DNA of 64,000 nt, from assembly GCF_001662485.1 (NCBI RefSeq), contig NZ_JMTM01000017.1, positions 248,001 to 312,000 on the forward strand, in the 5' to 3' direction. The notes under the pieces are model-generated. The model saw nothing but the letters and a program-made list of their open reading frames with translations, was not told the DNA's origin and made no database searches. Shown piece by piece: positions 7,303 through 17,091 of this stretch (position 1 is its first letter; each line of letters begins with the position of its first letter). The DNA is from Flavobacterium succinicans (GTDB taxonomy: Bacteria > Bacteroidota > Bacteroidia > Flavobacteriales > Flavobacteriaceae). Position numbers and translations under genes: made by a program.

Positions 7303-9429
7303 CTATTCCTCCATCAATACCTCCAAAATACTAATTGCCGCCTCGCTAATTTTGGTACCAGGACCAAAAACGGCAACGGCTCCAGCATCAAACAGGAATT
7401 GGTAGTCTTGCACTGGGATGACGCCACCTACTACGACCATAATATCTTCGCGACCGTATTTTTTGAGTTCTTCAATCACTTGTGGAACTAAGGTTTTGTG
7501 ACCTGCCGCCAAAGAAGAGACACCAAGAACATGCACATCGTTTTCTACAGCTTGTTTGGCCGCTTCTTCTGGTGTTTGAAATAAGGGGCCAATGTCTACG
7601 TCAAAACCTACATCAGCATAACCTGTGGCTACTACTTTGGCTCCACGGTCGTGTCCATCTTGCCCCATTTTGGCAATCATGATTCGGGGTCTTCTTCCGT
7701 CTTGTTTGGCAAAAGCATCAGCTAGTTGCTTGGCTTTTTCAAAACTTTTGTCGTCTTTAATTTCTTTGCTATACACGCCACTAAAGGATTTAATTTGTGC
7801 TTTGTAACGTCCAAAAACCGTTTCTAAGGCATCGCTTATTTCGCCAAGGGTTGCTCGGTTTCTTGCGGCTTCTACGGCTATTTCTAACAAATTGCCTTCA
7901 TTGGTTTTGGCACAATGAATCAATTTTTCGAGACTGTTTTTTACTTTTTGGGAGTCTCTGTTGGCTTTGATTTTTTCCAATTGCGCCAATTGTTGTTTAC
8001 GAACCATTTGGTTGTCTACATCCAAAATCTGCAAAGGATCTTCTTTCTCTAATCGGTATTGATTGACCCCTACAATAATATCTTGTCCGCTGTCGATTCG
8101 CGCTTGTTTTCTAGCGGCAGCTTCTTCAATTCTTAACTTTGGAATACCAGCTTCAATGGCTTTGGTCATTCCGCCTAAGGCTTCTACTTCTTGAATCAAT
8201 TGCCAAGCTTTTTCGGCAATTTCATTCGTAAGACTTTCTACATAATAACTGCCTCCCCAAGGGTCAACAGTCTTGGTAATTTGGGTTTCTTCTTGTAAAT
8301 AGATCTGGGTATTTCTTGCAATTCTCGCTGAGAAATCGGTTGGTAATGCAATGGCTTCATCTAGTGCGTTAGTATGTAGCGATTGAGTTCCTCCAAAAGC
8401 AGCTGCAGCCGCTTCGACTACGGTTCGTGCTACGTTATTAAAAGGATCTTGTTCGGTTAAACTCCAGCCAGAAGTTTGACAATGCGTTCTCAAGGCCAAT
8501 GATTTTTCATCTGCAGGGTTGAATTCTTTGAGTAATTTGGCCCAGAGCATTCTGCCCGCACGCATTTTAGCAATTTCCATAAAATGATTCATTCCAATGG
8601 CCCAGAAAAAAGATAATCTTGGCGCAAATTCATCGATTTTCATTCCGGTTGCTAAACCCGTTCGAATGTACTCTAACCCATCGGCTAGGGTGTAAGCCAA
8701 CTCAATATCTGCGGTAGCTCCCGCTTCTTGCATGTGGTAACCAGAGATGGAAATCGAGTTAAACTTTGGCATTTTCTTGCTGGTAAATTCAAAAATATCA
8801 GCAATAATTTTCATAGAAGGAGTAGGAGGATAGATGTAGGTATTTCGTACCATGAACTCCTTTAAAATATCATTTTGTATCGTTCCCGAAAGTTGCTCTG
8901 GAGCTACGCCTTGTTCTTCTGCTGCTACAATATAAAAAGCCATAATAGGCAAAACGGCTCCATTCATAGTCATGGATACCGACATTTCTTGTAGTGGAAT
9001 TTGGTCAAATAACACCTTCATATCTTCCACGGAGTCAATGGCTACACCCGCTTTTCCAACGTCTCCAACCACACGTTCGTGATCGGAATCATAGCCTCTG
9101 TGCGTTGGAAGATCAAAAGCAATTGAAAGTCCTTTTTGACCCGCGGCTAAATTGCGTCGGTAGAAAGCATTGCTCTCTTCGGCAGTAGAAAAGCCCGCAT
9201 ATTGGCGAATCGTCCACGGTCTACGAACATACATCGTCGCATATGGTCCACGCAGGTTGGGTGCAAAACCAGCGCCAAAGTCCAAATGCTCTAAGGTTTC
9301 AATATCTTTTTCAGAATAGGTAGGCGGAATCGTAATGCCTTCCGCTGTTAGGAAAGGTTCGGGACTAGGAATACTAGCACTTTTTGCGGAATGATTTATG
9401 GTAATATTTTGAAGGTCTTTTCTTTTCAT
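7303..9429 (-). CDS. mutB: Methylmalonyl-CoA mutase large subunit
   Basis: This 708-aa B12-dependent mutase interconverts succinyl-CoA and (R)-methylmalonyl-CoA. The N-terminal TIM-barrel substrate domain contains [25 protein letters not shown] and the [22 protein letters not shown] segment. The C-terminal cobalamin domain has the DxHxxG base-off motif in [13 protein letters not shown] near residue 600. I set the start at the ATG 9429 ([14 protein letters not shown]), 40 bases after the mutA stop; a longer reading would overlap mutA by 53 bases and adds no conserved sequence. It forms an operon with mutA. The chaperone MeaB is encoded 40 kb away. The pathway links propionyl-CoA to the TCA cycle. 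Confidence 0.97.
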   Translation of the reverse strand: MKRKDLQNITINHSAKSASIPSPEPFLTAEGITIPPTYSEKDIETLEHLDFGAGFAPNLRGPYATMYVRRPWTIRQYAGFSTAEESNAFYRRNLAAGQKGLSIAFDLPTHRGYDSDHERVVGDVGKAGVAIDSVEDMKVLFDQIPLQEMSVSMTMNGAVLPIMAFYIVAAEEQGVAPEQLSGTIQNDILKEFMVRNTYIYPPTPSMKIIADIFEFTSKKMPKFNSISISGYHMQEAGATADIELAYTLADGLEYIRTGLATGMKIDEFAPRLSFFWAIGMNHFMEIAKMRAGRMLWAKLLKEFNPADEKSLALRTHCQTSGWSLTEQDPFNNVARTVVEAAAAAFGGTQSLHTNALDEAIALPTDFSARIARNTQIYLQEETQITKTVDPWGGSYYVESLTNEIAEKAWQLIQEVEALGGMTKAIEAGIPKLRIEEAAARKQARIDSGQDIIVGVNQYRLEKEDPLQILDVDNQMVRKQQLAQLEKIKANRDSQKVKNSLEKLIHCAKTNEGNLLEIAVEAARNRATLGEISDALETVFGRYKAQIKSFSGVYSKEIKDDKSFEKAKQLADAFAKQDGRRPRIMIAKMGQDGHDRGAKVVATGYADVGFDVDIGPLFQTPEEAAKQAVENDVHVLGVSSLAAGHKTLVPQVIEELKKYGREDIMVVVGGVIPVQDYQFLFDAGAVAVFGPGTKISEAAISILEVLMEE

Positions 9430-9469
9430 GTCTGAATAGTAATGGTGAAACGTTTTGGATGGAATAAGT

Positions 9470-10834
9470 TTACTCTGTGGCGAGTCGTTCTTGTTCGATT
9501 TTTTCGGCCAAACGTTTTTCAATTATCGGGGTAATCAGTGTTTTTCGTGGATTGATTTTTACAAAAGGAAATAATTCCAAATCGTGTTTCATCCGATCGG
9601 TTGGGTTGGGGTGTTTGTTGGTTCCCAATAATATTTTTTTACCAGCATCAAATAAAGCTTGTTCCTTGTCGGCGCTTTCTTGGATTTTTCTTTTGACAAT
9701 GCCATCTTTCAATTGCTTTAAGAAACCACCATTTTTTTCGATGTCTTTAAACAATTGAAGTGCTTTTTCCGCTAATTGTTGTGTGATGCTTTCTATATAA
9801 TAACTTCCGTCAGCTGGATTGTTGACTTTGTCGAAATACGATTCGTTTTTCAGAATCAACAATTGATTTCTAGCAATACGGTCTCCAAATTCGTTGTCTT
9901 TGTGGTACAAGGCGTCATAAGGTAAATTAGCCACTGCATCAGCTCCTCCCAAAATGGCGCTCATGCATTCTGTTGTGGTTCGTAGCATATTGACATTGTA
10001 GTCGTAAATCGTTTTGTTTCTTTTAGTTGGAGTGGCTAGAATATGACAATCGATATCCAATTCATAGGCAGTGGATACGATTTCAAAAAGTTGGCGAATA
10101 GCTCTTAATTTTGCAATTTCAAAAAAGTAGTTGCTTCCTACAGCGACTTGAAACACTACACTTTTTTTACAATTTGGAATATGGTTGAAGTATTCGTTGG
10201 CTTGGGCTAAACCATAAGCGATTTCCTGAACCATATTGGCTCCTGCATTTTGATACAAGCCCATATTGATACTCAATAAAGAACAATTTTGGGTACTTTC
10301 AAAAAGCGATTTGAGGGTTTCGAAATTGTCTTTTTCAGGGGTTGAGAACCAATTGCCATCTTGGGCCAATTGACCTATAGGATCCAATAAACAAAAAATA
10401 GTGGCCTCTTTTTCTTTGGCAATTTGGTCGATTTTTTTAACGAAATCGATTGAAAGGAATTGGAAATGAAAATATAGGGTTGTTGTAGCTAAAGGAAGTG
10501 CTGCAAGTAATTTTTCTATAGCGATGTTTTCATTTGGAATTGTAAAGCGGAGGCTAGTTGCACCACGTTGAATGGTATCTAAAGCTCTTTCTATAGATTT
10601 ATCTATGTCGTGTACAAAGATGTTTTGACAAATAGTAAACGCTGTTGCTTGGGTGTTGCTACCTACTTTAGCTTTTAAATCTTCTTTGTCGTAGAATGGT
10701 TTTACTTTTATTTCCTCTGGGGAATTCCAAATTACCGTTTCGTTATAATCGGCACCTTTGAGTTCAAATTGGATTTTTTGCTTCCACTGTTTAGCCGAAA
10801 CAGCATTGAAATCTTCAAATAGATTTTGCGCCAT
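9470..10834 (-). CDS. mutA: Methylmalonyl-CoA mutase small subunit
   Basis: This 454-aa partner of MutB has the mutase barrel fold ([18 protein letters not shown] at the start; [24 protein letters not shown] helix near residue 345) but no DxHxxG cobalamin motif. It stops after the barrel where other family members have a B12-like domain. It is therefore structural, with catalysis in MutB. The start is placed at ATG 10834 ([13 protein letters not shown]) rather than 16 codons earlier, because family alignment begins there. The upstream DivIC-like stop lies 10 bases before this ATG. Confidence 0.92.
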   Translation of the reverse strand: MAQNLFEDFNAVSAKQWKQKIQFELKGADYNETVIWNSPEEIKVKPFYDKEDLKAKVGSNTQATAFTICQNIFVHDIDKSIERALDTIQRGATSLRFTIPNENIAIEKLLAALPLATTTLYFHFQFLSIDFVKKIDQIAKEKEATIFCLLDPIGQLAQDGNWFSTPEKDNFETLKSLFESTQNCSLLSINMGLYQNAGANMVQEIAYGLAQANEYFNHIPNCKKSVVFQVAVGSNYFFEIAKLRAIRQLFEIVSTAYELDIDCHILATPTKRNKTIYDYNVNMLRTTTECMSAILGGADAVANLPYDALYHKDNEFGDRIARNQLLILKNESYFDKVNNPADGSYYIESITQQLAEKALQLFKDIEKNGGFLKQLKDGIVKRKIQESADKEQALFDAGKKILLGTNKHPNPTDRMKHDLELFPFVKINPRKTLITPIIEKRLAEKIEQERLATE

Positions 10835-10844
10835 TGTATTTGTG

Positions 10845-11177
10845 TTAGTTTGGGTCGTTTTTAGAAATGCTATCTCCTTCAAATTCTATGATATAGATGT
10901 CTTCGCTATCTTTTTTCATATAGTATTTCTCGCGAGCATATTTTTCTATTTGTTCGGAATTATGTAATTGTTGGATATGTTGTTTATCCTTTTTTATTTC
11001 TTCTTCGTAGTATTTTTTATTTTCTTTCAATTCCTCAATGTCCTTGTTTAGAATTCGGTGATCGAAATAAGAATAATTGTCTAGGAAAGTCATCCAAACG
11101 ATAAAAGACAAGGATACCCAGATGTATTTGTTACTGAGTAATTTGAACCACTTTTTATCTTTATAGGGATTTTTCAT
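10845..11177 (-). CDS. Septum formation initiator (FtsB/DivIC-like)
   Basis: A 110-aa bitopic membrane protein. There is a short cytoplasmic N-terminus with basic residues, one transmembrane segment at about 18-35 (YIWVSLSFIVWMTFLD), then a periplasmic coiled coil (about 42-80, heptad-rich in E, K, L) and the typical REKYYMKKDSEDIYIIEF tail. The family links FtsL and FtsQ in the divisome. The gene lies between udk and mutA on the same strand, and that udk-divIC-mutA order is one I associate with Flavobacteriaceae. Confidence 0.88.
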   Translation of the reverse strand: MKNPYKDKKWFKLLSNKYIWVSLSFIVWMTFLDNYSYFDHRILNKDIEELKENKKYYEEEIKKDKQHIQQLHNSEQIEKYAREKYYMKKDSEDIYIIEFEGDSISKNDPN

Positions 11178-11208
11178 TGCTAGATAGTAGGAATAAGAAA
11201 TTGTAGGT

Positions 11209-11817
11209 TTACAAAATGCGTTGGTTAATTACGGCACGAACCACATCAATGGCTACTGTGTTGAACTTGTCATTTGGGATAATGATGTCGGCATAGGCTT
11301 TGGTTGGTTCGATAAATTGTTCGTGCATAGGTTTGAGCGTGTGTTGATAACGGGTCAAAACTTCTTCCATATCACGACCTCTCTCAGAAATATCTCTGCG
11401 CAATCTACGAATTAGTCGTTCGTCAGAATCTGCGTGTACATAGACTTTGATGTCAAATAAATCACGTAATTCAGGATTGGTAAATATTAAAATACCTTCT
11501 ACAATCATCACTTTTCTAGGGTGTGTGATGATTACATCGTCGGTTCTGTTGTGTTTGATGAAAGAGTAAACAGGTTGATCAATGATGTTGCCTTGTTTTA
11601 GTTCTTTTAAATGTGCTACTAAGAGTTCGAAATCGATGGCTCTAGGATGGTCAAAATTGATATTGGAACGTTCTTCATAGCTCAAGTTTTTGTTTTCTTT
11701 GTAATAAGAATCTTGAGAGATGATGCCTACTTCGGCATCGGGTAGTTCATTCATGATTTGATGTACTACTGTTGTTTTTCCACTTCCGGTTCCTCCCGCA
11801 ATTCCTATGATGAGCAT
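11209..11817 (-). CDS. udk: Uridine kinase
   Basis: This 202-aa P-loop kinase has Walker A GGTGSGKTTV near residues 8-17, the nucleoside-binding QDSYYKE and NFDHPRAIDFELL segments, and a lid with RRLRRDISERGRD. It phosphorylates uridine and cytidine to UMP and CMP in pyrimidine salvage. The length fits the family. It starts the minus-strand run udk, divIC-like, mutA, mutB. Confidence 0.95.
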   Translation of the reverse strand: MLIIGIAGGTGSGKTTVVHQIMNELPDAEVGIISQDSYYKENKNLSYEERSNINFDHPRAIDFELLVAHLKELKQGNIIDQPVYSFIKHNRTDDVIITHPRKVMIVEGILIFTNPELRDLFDIKVYVHADSDERLIRRLRRDISERGRDMEEVLTRYQHTLKPMHEQFIEPTKAYADIIIPNDKFNTVAIDVVRAVINQRIL

Positions 11818-12092
11818 ACTAACTTTACTTTTAAATTTTGTTACAAAAATAAGAATTAAAAGAGATACCTATTTGTTTTTGCGGACTATTTTTGAAAGAC
11901 TTGCTAATTAAATGATTAGGAAATAAATTGTGAAAGAGTGTTTTTTTACTGCTTGCAAGAATGCCTTTTTTTGACTTTTAGCCCCGGGAGGAGTGGCATC
12001 CTTTGCTGCCGGGGTTCGGCAGTAAAGATAGAGCGGATCACGGGACGATGTAGCCTGAATAGCCAATTGTTCCTGCTTCTATTTTTGGCAAT
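11818..12092. other. Intergenic region upstream of udk with one dispersed repeat
   Basis: Apart from the TAGCCCCG-type repeat at 11979-12048 I see no gene here. A 97-codon plus-strand reading frame across the region covers the repeat and terminator and has no protein-like features. Confidence 0.6.
11979..12048 (+). repeat. TAGCCCCG-type palindromic repeat, copy 1
   Basis: It starts with TAGCCCCGGGAGGAGTGG and continues with CATCC. A central hairpin follows (CTTTGCTGCC / GGCAGTAAAG around a GGGTT-type loop), and then the closing flank AAGATAGAGCGGATCACGGG. It shares both flanks with the copies at 28998, 41063 and 50925. Confidence 0.8.
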
Positions 12093-12124
12093 AAAAAAAC
12101 CTGTAAGTTGTAATTACAGGTTTT
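12093..12124 (-). terminator. Terminator of the 46-aa gene
   Basis: A perfect 11-bp stem AAAACCTGTAA / TTACAGGTTTT has a 7-base loop. On the minus strand it is followed by a T run. It lies 12 bases after the stop of the small gene at 12136 and supports that gene being expressed. Confidence 0.88.
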
Positions 12125-12135
12125 GTATTTTTAAT

Positions 12136-12276
12136 TTACTCCGCAGTATTTTTGGCGTCTTGATAGCCTTTTTGAACATCCGTTTTGAAGCCTTCCCAGT
12201 CATAAATGATTTCAACTGCCATCCATGTTAACATTCCGAAGATAAATACGAACACATCGCGCTTGGTAATTTTCAT
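12136..12276 (-). CDS. Small conserved-looking protein, 46 aa
   Basis: An ATG-to-TAA frame reads MKITKRDVFVFIFGMLTW at the start and continues with a Trp-containing EIIYDWEGF segment. One hydrophobic helix at about residues 8-24 is flanked by Lys/Arg before it and acidic residues after it, so it is probably a small inner-membrane protein with a soluble tail of about 20 residues. It is backed by its own strong terminator 12 bases downstream. I recall similar short proteins in other flavobacteria but cannot check. The function is unknown. Confidence 0.72.
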   Translation of the reverse strand: MKITKRDVFVFIFGMLTWMAVEIIYDWEGFKTDVQKGYQDAKNTAE

Positions 12277-12326
12277 TAGTTATTGTATTAGTTAATGTTG
12301 CTAATATAATAAAAAAACAAATAATG

Positions 12327-13049
12327 TTACATTTTATGCAAAATAAAAATGGTAGGACGCTTGTGTAAGTCTACTTTTTCTTTTTTCCAAGCGGCTATTT
12401 TTTTTGTTTTGATGTATTCGGTGGGCAAAGTGATATCGGTGGCTACACAAAGATGGGTTTCGGGATGCAGGATATGAATTAAATCTTCGAGTAGTTTGTT
12501 GTTACGATACGGGGTTTCGATAAAAATTTGCGATTGGTTTTTGTCGAAAGATAATTTTTCTAAAAACTTCAAAGCCGATTTTTTTTCTTCTTTTTCGATA
12601 GGTAAGTAGCCGTTGAAGGTAAAGCTTTGTCCGTTCATCCCAGAAGCCATAAGGGCTAAGAGAATAGAGGAAGGGCCAACCAACGGAATGACTTGTATGC
12701 CTTTGTCGTGTGCGATTTTTACAATGACCGCTCCGGGATCGGCTACGCCAGGGCAACCGGCTTCGCTCATTAATCCCATATTTTTTCCCTCAAGCAAGGG
12801 TTGAATCATGGCCAAATGCTCTTTGTTTTCGGTATGCTTGTTTAGGGTAAAAAGCACCAACTCGGATTGCTTTTTTTCAGGCTGTACTATTTTGATTGAT
12901 TTTCTGGCCGTTTTTTCGTTTTCTACGATGTAATGGTCAATAAAATCGATGCTTCTTTTGATGGTTTGCGGCAAAACATCCATTGGGTCGCAATCGCCCA
13001 TGGTGGTTGGAATTAAGTATAATTTTCCTAGCGAAAGAGTTGGTTTCAT
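12327..13049 (-). CDS. SAM-dependent methyltransferase, tetrapyrrole-methylase / RsmI-like
   Basis: A 240-aa protein of the RsmI/tetrapyrrole methylase fold. The first beta strand is GKLYLIPTTMGD. The SAM-site loops include MSEAGCPGVADPGA near residues 95-108 and PLVGPSSILLALMASG near 118-133. RsmI 2'-O-methylates C1402 of 16S rRNA. This branch is shorter than E. coli RsmI (about 285 aa) and lacks its C-terminal extension, so the exact target is uncertain. It begins immediately after the stop of the Uma2 gene, with no spacer. Confidence 0.82.
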   Translation of the reverse strand: MKPTLSLGKLYLIPTTMGDCDPMDVLPQTIKRSIDFIDHYIVENEKTARKSIKIVQPEKKQSELVLFTLNKHTENKEHLAMIQPLLEGKNMGLMSEAGCPGVADPGAVIVKIAHDKGIQVIPLVGPSSILLALMASGMNGQSFTFNGYLPIEKEEKKSALKFLEKLSFDKNQSQIFIETPYRNNKLLEDLIHILHPETHLCVATDITLPTEYIKTKKIAAWKKEKVDLHKRPTIFILHKM

Positions 13050-13652
13050 TTAGTGGTTTTCTTTGTTTATTCTTTTGAATACCTCGTCAACTGTAATTTG
13101 CATTTCTGAAAACAGTGGACTTTTAATTATTTGCCCTTCAGAAAAGGGTTTTAATCCGATGTATTCTTCGTTTTGTAAGGTGTACACTAAAACAAAACGT
13201 TCTTCGGGTTCTACTATCCAATATTCTTTTACGCCACTTTCTTGGTATAAATTGAATTTGGTATCTACATCATGCTTGCTGTTGTTGGGTGATAATATTT
13301 CTACAATTAAATCTGGTGCACCGTTGCAGCCTTTGTCGTCTAATTTGTTTTCATCACAAATAATACACAAATCAGGTTGTACCACAGTAGTGTCTTTTTT
13401 TGAAGATGCAATCGGAAGTCTAACGTCAAAAGGGGCTACAAAAACACTGCAAGGATGATTTTGAAAAAACTTCCCTATGCTCAATGTTAAATTATAACTT
13501 ATTGTTTGATGTTTTCGGCTTGGGGCAGGGCTCATTTTACGGATAAATCCTTTGATTAGCTCCACTCGCTCTGAAAATTGCCATAGCAAGTAATCGGAAT
13601 AGGTGTAGGTTTTTGTCAAATCTAAGTCTGAAAAATTTTTTACTACTGACAT
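13050..13652 (-). CDS. Uma2-family (DUF820) restriction-endonuclease-fold protein
   Basis: This 200-aa protein has the PD-(D/E)xK-like Uma2 pattern. The start is YSDYLLWQFSERVELIKGFI; then come VVQPDLCIIC, GAPDLIVEILSPN (Asp and Glu of the putative active site, about 106-118) and VKEYWIVEPEE (about 140-150). The family is abundant in cyanobacteria and scattered elsewhere; its role is unproven. It abuts the RsmI-like gene directly, suggesting co-transcription. About 150 bases upstream have no gene. Confidence 0.82.
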   Translation of the reverse strand: MSVVKNFSDLDLTKTYTYSDYLLWQFSERVELIKGFIRKMSPAPSRKHQTISYNLTLSIGKFFQNHPCSVFVAPFDVRLPIASSKKDTTVVQPDLCIICDENKLDDKGCNGAPDLIVEILSPNNSKHDVDTKFNLYQESGVKEYWIVEPEERFVLVYTLQNEEYIGLKPFSEGQIIKSPLFSEMQITVDEVFKRINKENH

Positions 13653-13804
13653 ATGCTGTGTTTTTCACAAAGTTATAAAACTATCTGAACTTGTCTATGG
13701 TTTTTTGCAATTGAGCAATAATAACAATTGTGTTTTTAACCTCTTATGTTCAATAAATATGTGAAGTTTTATACTTTATAGATAAGCAGGAATTCTTGTT
13801 GTAT

Positions 13805-14272
13805 TTAAGAATGCTTCTCAATGACTTTTTTGGCAATTACTTCACAAGCTTCGTCTAGCATTTGGTATACATTTTCAAAACCATTGGCTAATCCGTAGTA
13901 AGGATCCGGTACATCGACATTTTCTCCTGGAAATAGTTCGTTCAAAATCATTTGAACTTTGTTTTTCTGGGTGTCGTTTTTGGCCATTTCAATCACAGTA
14001 TCATAATTGGAGGCATCCATTACGTAGATATAATCGAAGGTGTCGAAATCTTTTGTGCTAAATTGTCTCCCTTTTTGGTGAGCAATCGAAAGATTATGGT
14101 GCTCTGCTACTGCAATGGAGCGTTTGTCTGGCGAATGGCCTATGTGCCAAGAGCCTGTTCCGGCAGAATCAACAAGGAATTGATCCTCTGGTAGTTTTGA
14201 GGCTAATATTCCTTCTGCCAAGGGAGAACGGCAAATATTGCCTAGACATACCATTAAAATCTTTACAGGCAT
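13805..14272 (-). CDS. Low-molecular-weight protein tyrosine phosphatase
   Basis: This 155-aa protein has the LMW-PTP P-loop VCLGNICRSP at residues 8-17 (nucleophile C9, Arg R15) and the general-acid DPYYG motif near 120-124. Relatives dephosphorylate bacterial tyrosine kinases in exopolysaccharide control or arsenate-type substrates. It lies 9 bases downstream of dnaA on the same strand, so it may share the dnaA transcript. Confidence 0.92.
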   Translation of the reverse strand: MPVKILMVCLGNICRSPLAEGILASKLPEDQFLVDSAGTGSWHIGHSPDKRSIAVAEHHNLSIAHQKGRQFSTKDFDTFDYIYVMDASNYDTVIEMAKNDTQKNKVQMILNELFPGENVDVPDPYYGLANGFENVYQMLDEACEVIAKKVIEKHS

Positions 14273-14281
14273 AATCCGCGT

Positions 14282-15709
14282 TTATAGCGTTAATTTTGAA
14301 TTGATATCGTCAACAAATTTTTTGAATTGTTTGTCTGTCGCTACTAAGTTGTCTACTGTTTTACAAGCGTGTAAAACTGTAGCGTGATCGCGATCGCCTA
14401 TTTGTGAACCAATATTCGCTAGTGAGGCTTTAGTGAATTTTTTGGCAAAAAACATTGCTAATTGGCGGGCTTGAACCACGTGTCTTTTTCTGGTTTTAGA
14501 TTGTAGGGTTTCTAGATCCAGTTGGAAATAATCCGAAACAATTTTTTGTATGTAATCGATAGAGATTTCTCTTTTGACGTTTTTGACAAATTTCTCTACC
14601 ACACTTTTAGCCAACTCGATGGTTACTTCTTTTTTGTTGAAAGAAGATTGTGCGATTAACGAAATGATAGCGCCTTCTAATTCACGAACGTTTGATTTGA
14701 TATTTCTAGCAACATACTCAATGATGTCATCAGGAATGTCAACACCGTCACGATACAAAATATTTTTAAGAATTGAAATTCTAGTTTCGTAATCTGGTTG
14801 GTGTAATTCTGCAGATAATCCCCATTTGAAACGAGACAACAAACGTTGCTCAATATCTTGCATGTCTACAGGAGCTTTGTCCGAGGTCAAAATTACTTGC
14901 TTACCGTTTTGGTGCAAATAATTGAAGATGTGGAAAAACACATCCTGAGTTCCTGATTTTCCAGATAAAAACTGAACATCATCTATAATTAACACATCGA
15001 TTAATTGATAGAAGTGAATGAAATCGTTACGGTTGTTTTTCTTAACCGAGTCGATGTATTGTTGTGTGAAAATTTCAGCTGAAATGTATAAAACCGTTTT
15101 TTCAGGATATTTGTCTTTAATCTCTACGCCAATAGCGTGAGCTAAGTGCGTTTTTCCTAATCCAACGCCACCAAAAATTAATAACGGATTGAAAGATGTT
15201 CCGCCCGGTTTGTTGGCAACAGCCATACCCGCAGAACGAGCCAATCTATTAGAGTCTCCTTCTAGGAAATTGTCGAAGCTGTAGTTTGGATTTAATTGAG
15301 ATTCGATTTTTAAATTACGAATACCAGGAATCACAAAAGGATTTTTTAATTCTGGATTCAAATTTTTGATAGGAGCGTCCACTTCCTGTGGTTTCATGAC
15401 CACTCGATTGGCACTTGGTAACTGTTCTGTAAACGGTTGTTTGTTACCATAAGTGTTCTCCATTTTGATTTTGTAAAGCAATTTGGCGTTCTTACCAAGT
15501 TCTTTGGTAAGGGCAACTTTTAGCAATTTCACATAGTGTTCTTCTAGCCATTCGTAGAAAAATTTACTAGGTACCTGAATGTATAAAGCATTGTCGGTTA
15601 GCTCAACTGATTTAATAGGCTCAAACCAAGTTTTGTATGCTTGCTCTTGGATGTTGTCCTTTATAAAAGATAAACAGTTTTCCCATACCGATTGTGCAGT
15701 TTTATTCAT
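14282..15709 (-). CDS. dnaA: Chromosomal replication initiator protein DnaA
   Basis: A 475-aa initiator with the usual four domains. Domain I is at 1-85 (WENCLSFIKDNIQEQAYKTWF). A short linker follows. The AAA+ domain has Walker A GGVGLGKTHLAHAIG near 180-194, Walker B VLIIDDVQF and a sensor region. The C-terminal DNA-binding domain carries the signature GDRDHATVLHACKTV near 440-455. It opens oriC by binding DnaA boxes. One match to TTATnCACA lies 86 bases upstream of its start, which could be an autoregulation site. No dnaN or gyrB is adjacent. Confidence 0.98.
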   Translation of the reverse strand: MNKTAQSVWENCLSFIKDNIQEQAYKTWFEPIKSVELTDNALYIQVPSKFFYEWLEEHYVKLLKVALTKELGKNAKLLYKIKMENTYGNKQPFTEQLPSANRVVMKPQEVDAPIKNLNPELKNPFVIPGIRNLKIESQLNPNYSFDNFLEGDSNRLARSAGMAVANKPGGTSFNPLLIFGGVGLGKTHLAHAIGVEIKDKYPEKTVLYISAEIFTQQYIDSVKKNNRNDFIHFYQLIDVLIIDDVQFLSGKSGTQDVFFHIFNYLHQNGKQVILTSDKAPVDMQDIEQRLLSRFKWGLSAELHQPDYETRISILKNILYRDGVDIPDDIIEYVARNIKSNVRELEGAIISLIAQSSFNKKEVTIELAKSVVEKFVKNVKREISIDYIQKIVSDYFQLDLETLQSKTRKRHVVQARQLAMFFAKKFTKASLANIGSQIGDRDHATVLHACKTVDNLVATDKQFKKFVDDINSKLTL

Positions 15710-15794
15710 AGATTTGGCGAAATTATTTTAACTTTAGTTGTAATTTTGAGCAAAAAAACGTGTCTATTTTTTGCATTTTTCAGGTTAACAAAAG

Positions 15795-15803
15795 TGTGAA
15801 TAA
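15795..15803 (-). promoter_or_regulatory. Single DnaA box upstream of dnaA
   Basis: TGTGAATAA on the plus strand is TTATTCACA on the minus strand, an exact match to TTATnCACA. It lies in the divergent gap between dnaA and the thioesterase gene. A single box does not make an origin; DnaA autoregulation is the simpler reading. Confidence 0.5.
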
Positions 15804-15894
15804 TTTTTTGTATAAAAAAATATATTGAACAATTATTTTAGAAAAAAATGTCGTAAGGGGCATTTCAAAATTTAAATTTTTTAAAGCATAACTA

Positions 15895-16299
15895 ATGAAA
15901 GATCACCAAGTAGAAGTACGTGTTCGTTATTCAGAAACCGACCAAATGGGAGTCGTTTATCACGGCAATTACATCCCTTATTTTGAGATAGGACGCGTGG
16001 AATGGCTTAGAAATAAAGGGGTTTCGTATAAAGTGATGGAAGAAAACGGAATTGCGCTTCCCATTGTTTCTATGAATATTAATTATAAAAAATCGGCGCG
16101 CTATGATGATTTGCTGACGGTACACACTCGTTTCAAAAGTCAGACGTCTGTGAAGATAGAATTTGATTGCGCAATTTATAACGAAGCACAAGAGTTATTA
16201 ACAACTGCCGAATTTGTGTTGGTTTTTGTGTCCTTAAAAACGGGCCGTCCAGTCGCTCCTCCAGATTATATTTTGGAATTATTGAAAACCATCGATTAA
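15895..16299 (+). CDS. Acyl-CoA thioesterase, YbgC/4-hydroxybenzoyl-CoA type
   Basis: This 134-aa hotdog-fold protein carries the active-site segment VRYSETDQMGVVYHGNYIPYFEIGR at residues 7-31, in which the Asp of DQMGVVYHGNY is the catalytic residue of 4HBT thioesterases. The rest fits one hotdog domain. It hydrolyses short acyl-CoA or acyl-ACP thioesters. It is divergent from dnaA and convergent with the YigZ-like gene. Confidence 0.92.
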   Translation: MKDHQVEVRVRYSETDQMGVVYHGNYIPYFEIGRVEWLRNKGVSYKVMEENGIALPIVSMNINYKKSARYDDLLTVHTRFKSQTSVKIEFDCAIYNEAQELLTTAEFVLVFVSLKTGRPVAPPDYILELLKTID

Positions 16300-16329
16300 C
16301 GACAAAAATCATCGATTAAAAGCATTATT

Positions 16330-16956
16330 TTATTCTTTTTTTACGATTTGTATTTCAAACATATTTTCAAAAATGTCGAATACCATTTCGGCATTTTTTT
16401 TTCGAATACAACACTCAATTTTGCCAATCGGTAAATTTGTTTCGGCATCGATTTCCATTTCTTGATTTACAATTTGAAGTTGCTTTTCTTTAATAACGCG
16501 CATGACTTTGTTCATGTTTTTATAATCGAAAGTGATTTCGAAAAAAACATCAATGGTTTTCTCTACAATTTCACTCGCTTCTATCGCTAATTGAGCTGTG
16601 GTTTTGTAGGCCGCAATCAATCCGCCCACTCCTAATTTGGTGCCGCCAAAGATGCGAACCACCACAATCAATATATTCGTTAGACCAAACGATTGAATTT
16701 GTCCATAAATTGGCGTCCCGGCCGTATTGCTCGGTTCCCCATCGTCATTAGCTCTAAAAACCACCGATTCGGTCCCAATTTGATACGCATAGCAATAATG
16801 CACCGCATGCGGATGTTCTTTTTTGAGTATTTCAATAATGGGTTTTACTTCTTCCTCGCTGCTAATCGGAAAAGTGTAGCCAAAAAACTTACTGTTTTTC
16901 TCCTTAAACAGTATGGGTTCGTTAGGTGCAGCAATGGTTTGATAGGTGTCTTTCAT
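16330..16956 (-). CDS. YigZ/IMPACT family protein
   Basis: This 208-aa protein has the UPF0029 N-terminal domain: FKEKNSKFFGYTFP, HAVHYCYAYQIG, DDGEPSNTAGTPIYGQI and VVVRIFGGTKLGVGGLI, the family signature. A second small domain is typical of YigZ. I set the start at ATG 16956 (MKDTYQTIAAP). A longer open frame to 17154 runs through a dispersed repeat and gives a low-complexity N-terminus with no family match. The molecular function is not established; the eukaryotic relative IMPACT acts on GCN1/GCN2 signalling. Confidence 0.9.
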   Translation of the reverse strand: MKDTYQTIAAPNEPILFKEKNSKFFGYTFPISSEEEVKPIIEILKKEHPHAVHYCYAYQIGTESVVFRANDDGEPSNTAGTPIYGQIQSFGLTNILIVVVRIFGGTKLGVGGLIAAYKTTAQLAIEASEIVEKTIDVFFEITFDYKNMNKVMRVIKEKQLQIVNQEMEIDAETNLPIGKIECCIRKKNAEMVFDIFENMFEIQIVKKE

Positions 16957-17040
16957 TAGGTGTACTTCTCCAAAAGGGATGTTTTTTGATGCAAAAGTAG
17001 TTTTTTTTGGAGCCCAACCCAAGGCATTTTCAGGAGGCAA

Positions 17041-17091
17041 AGGATGCCGCTGCACACGAGCGAAGCGAACTGGCGAAGCAATCGGGGCTAA
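17041..17091 (-). repeat. TAGCCCCG-type repeat, copy 2 (partial, with insert)
   Basis: On the minus strand it begins TAGCCCCGATTGC, then has about 24 bases of Ser/Arg-like GCTTCGCTCG sequence, then resumes GCAGCGGCATCCT. The right half of the element is absent. It lies between the HAD and YigZ-like genes and is read through by the false N-terminal extension of the latter. Confidence 0.65.

Noticed and set aside
11938..12231. A 97-codon plus-strand frame upstream of udk
   Set aside because: It runs across a repeat, a terminator and the antisense of the 46-aa gene.
15710..15894. Possible oriC next to dnaA
   Set aside because: Only one DnaA box and no cluster or GC-skew evidence available; AT-richness alone is not enough.
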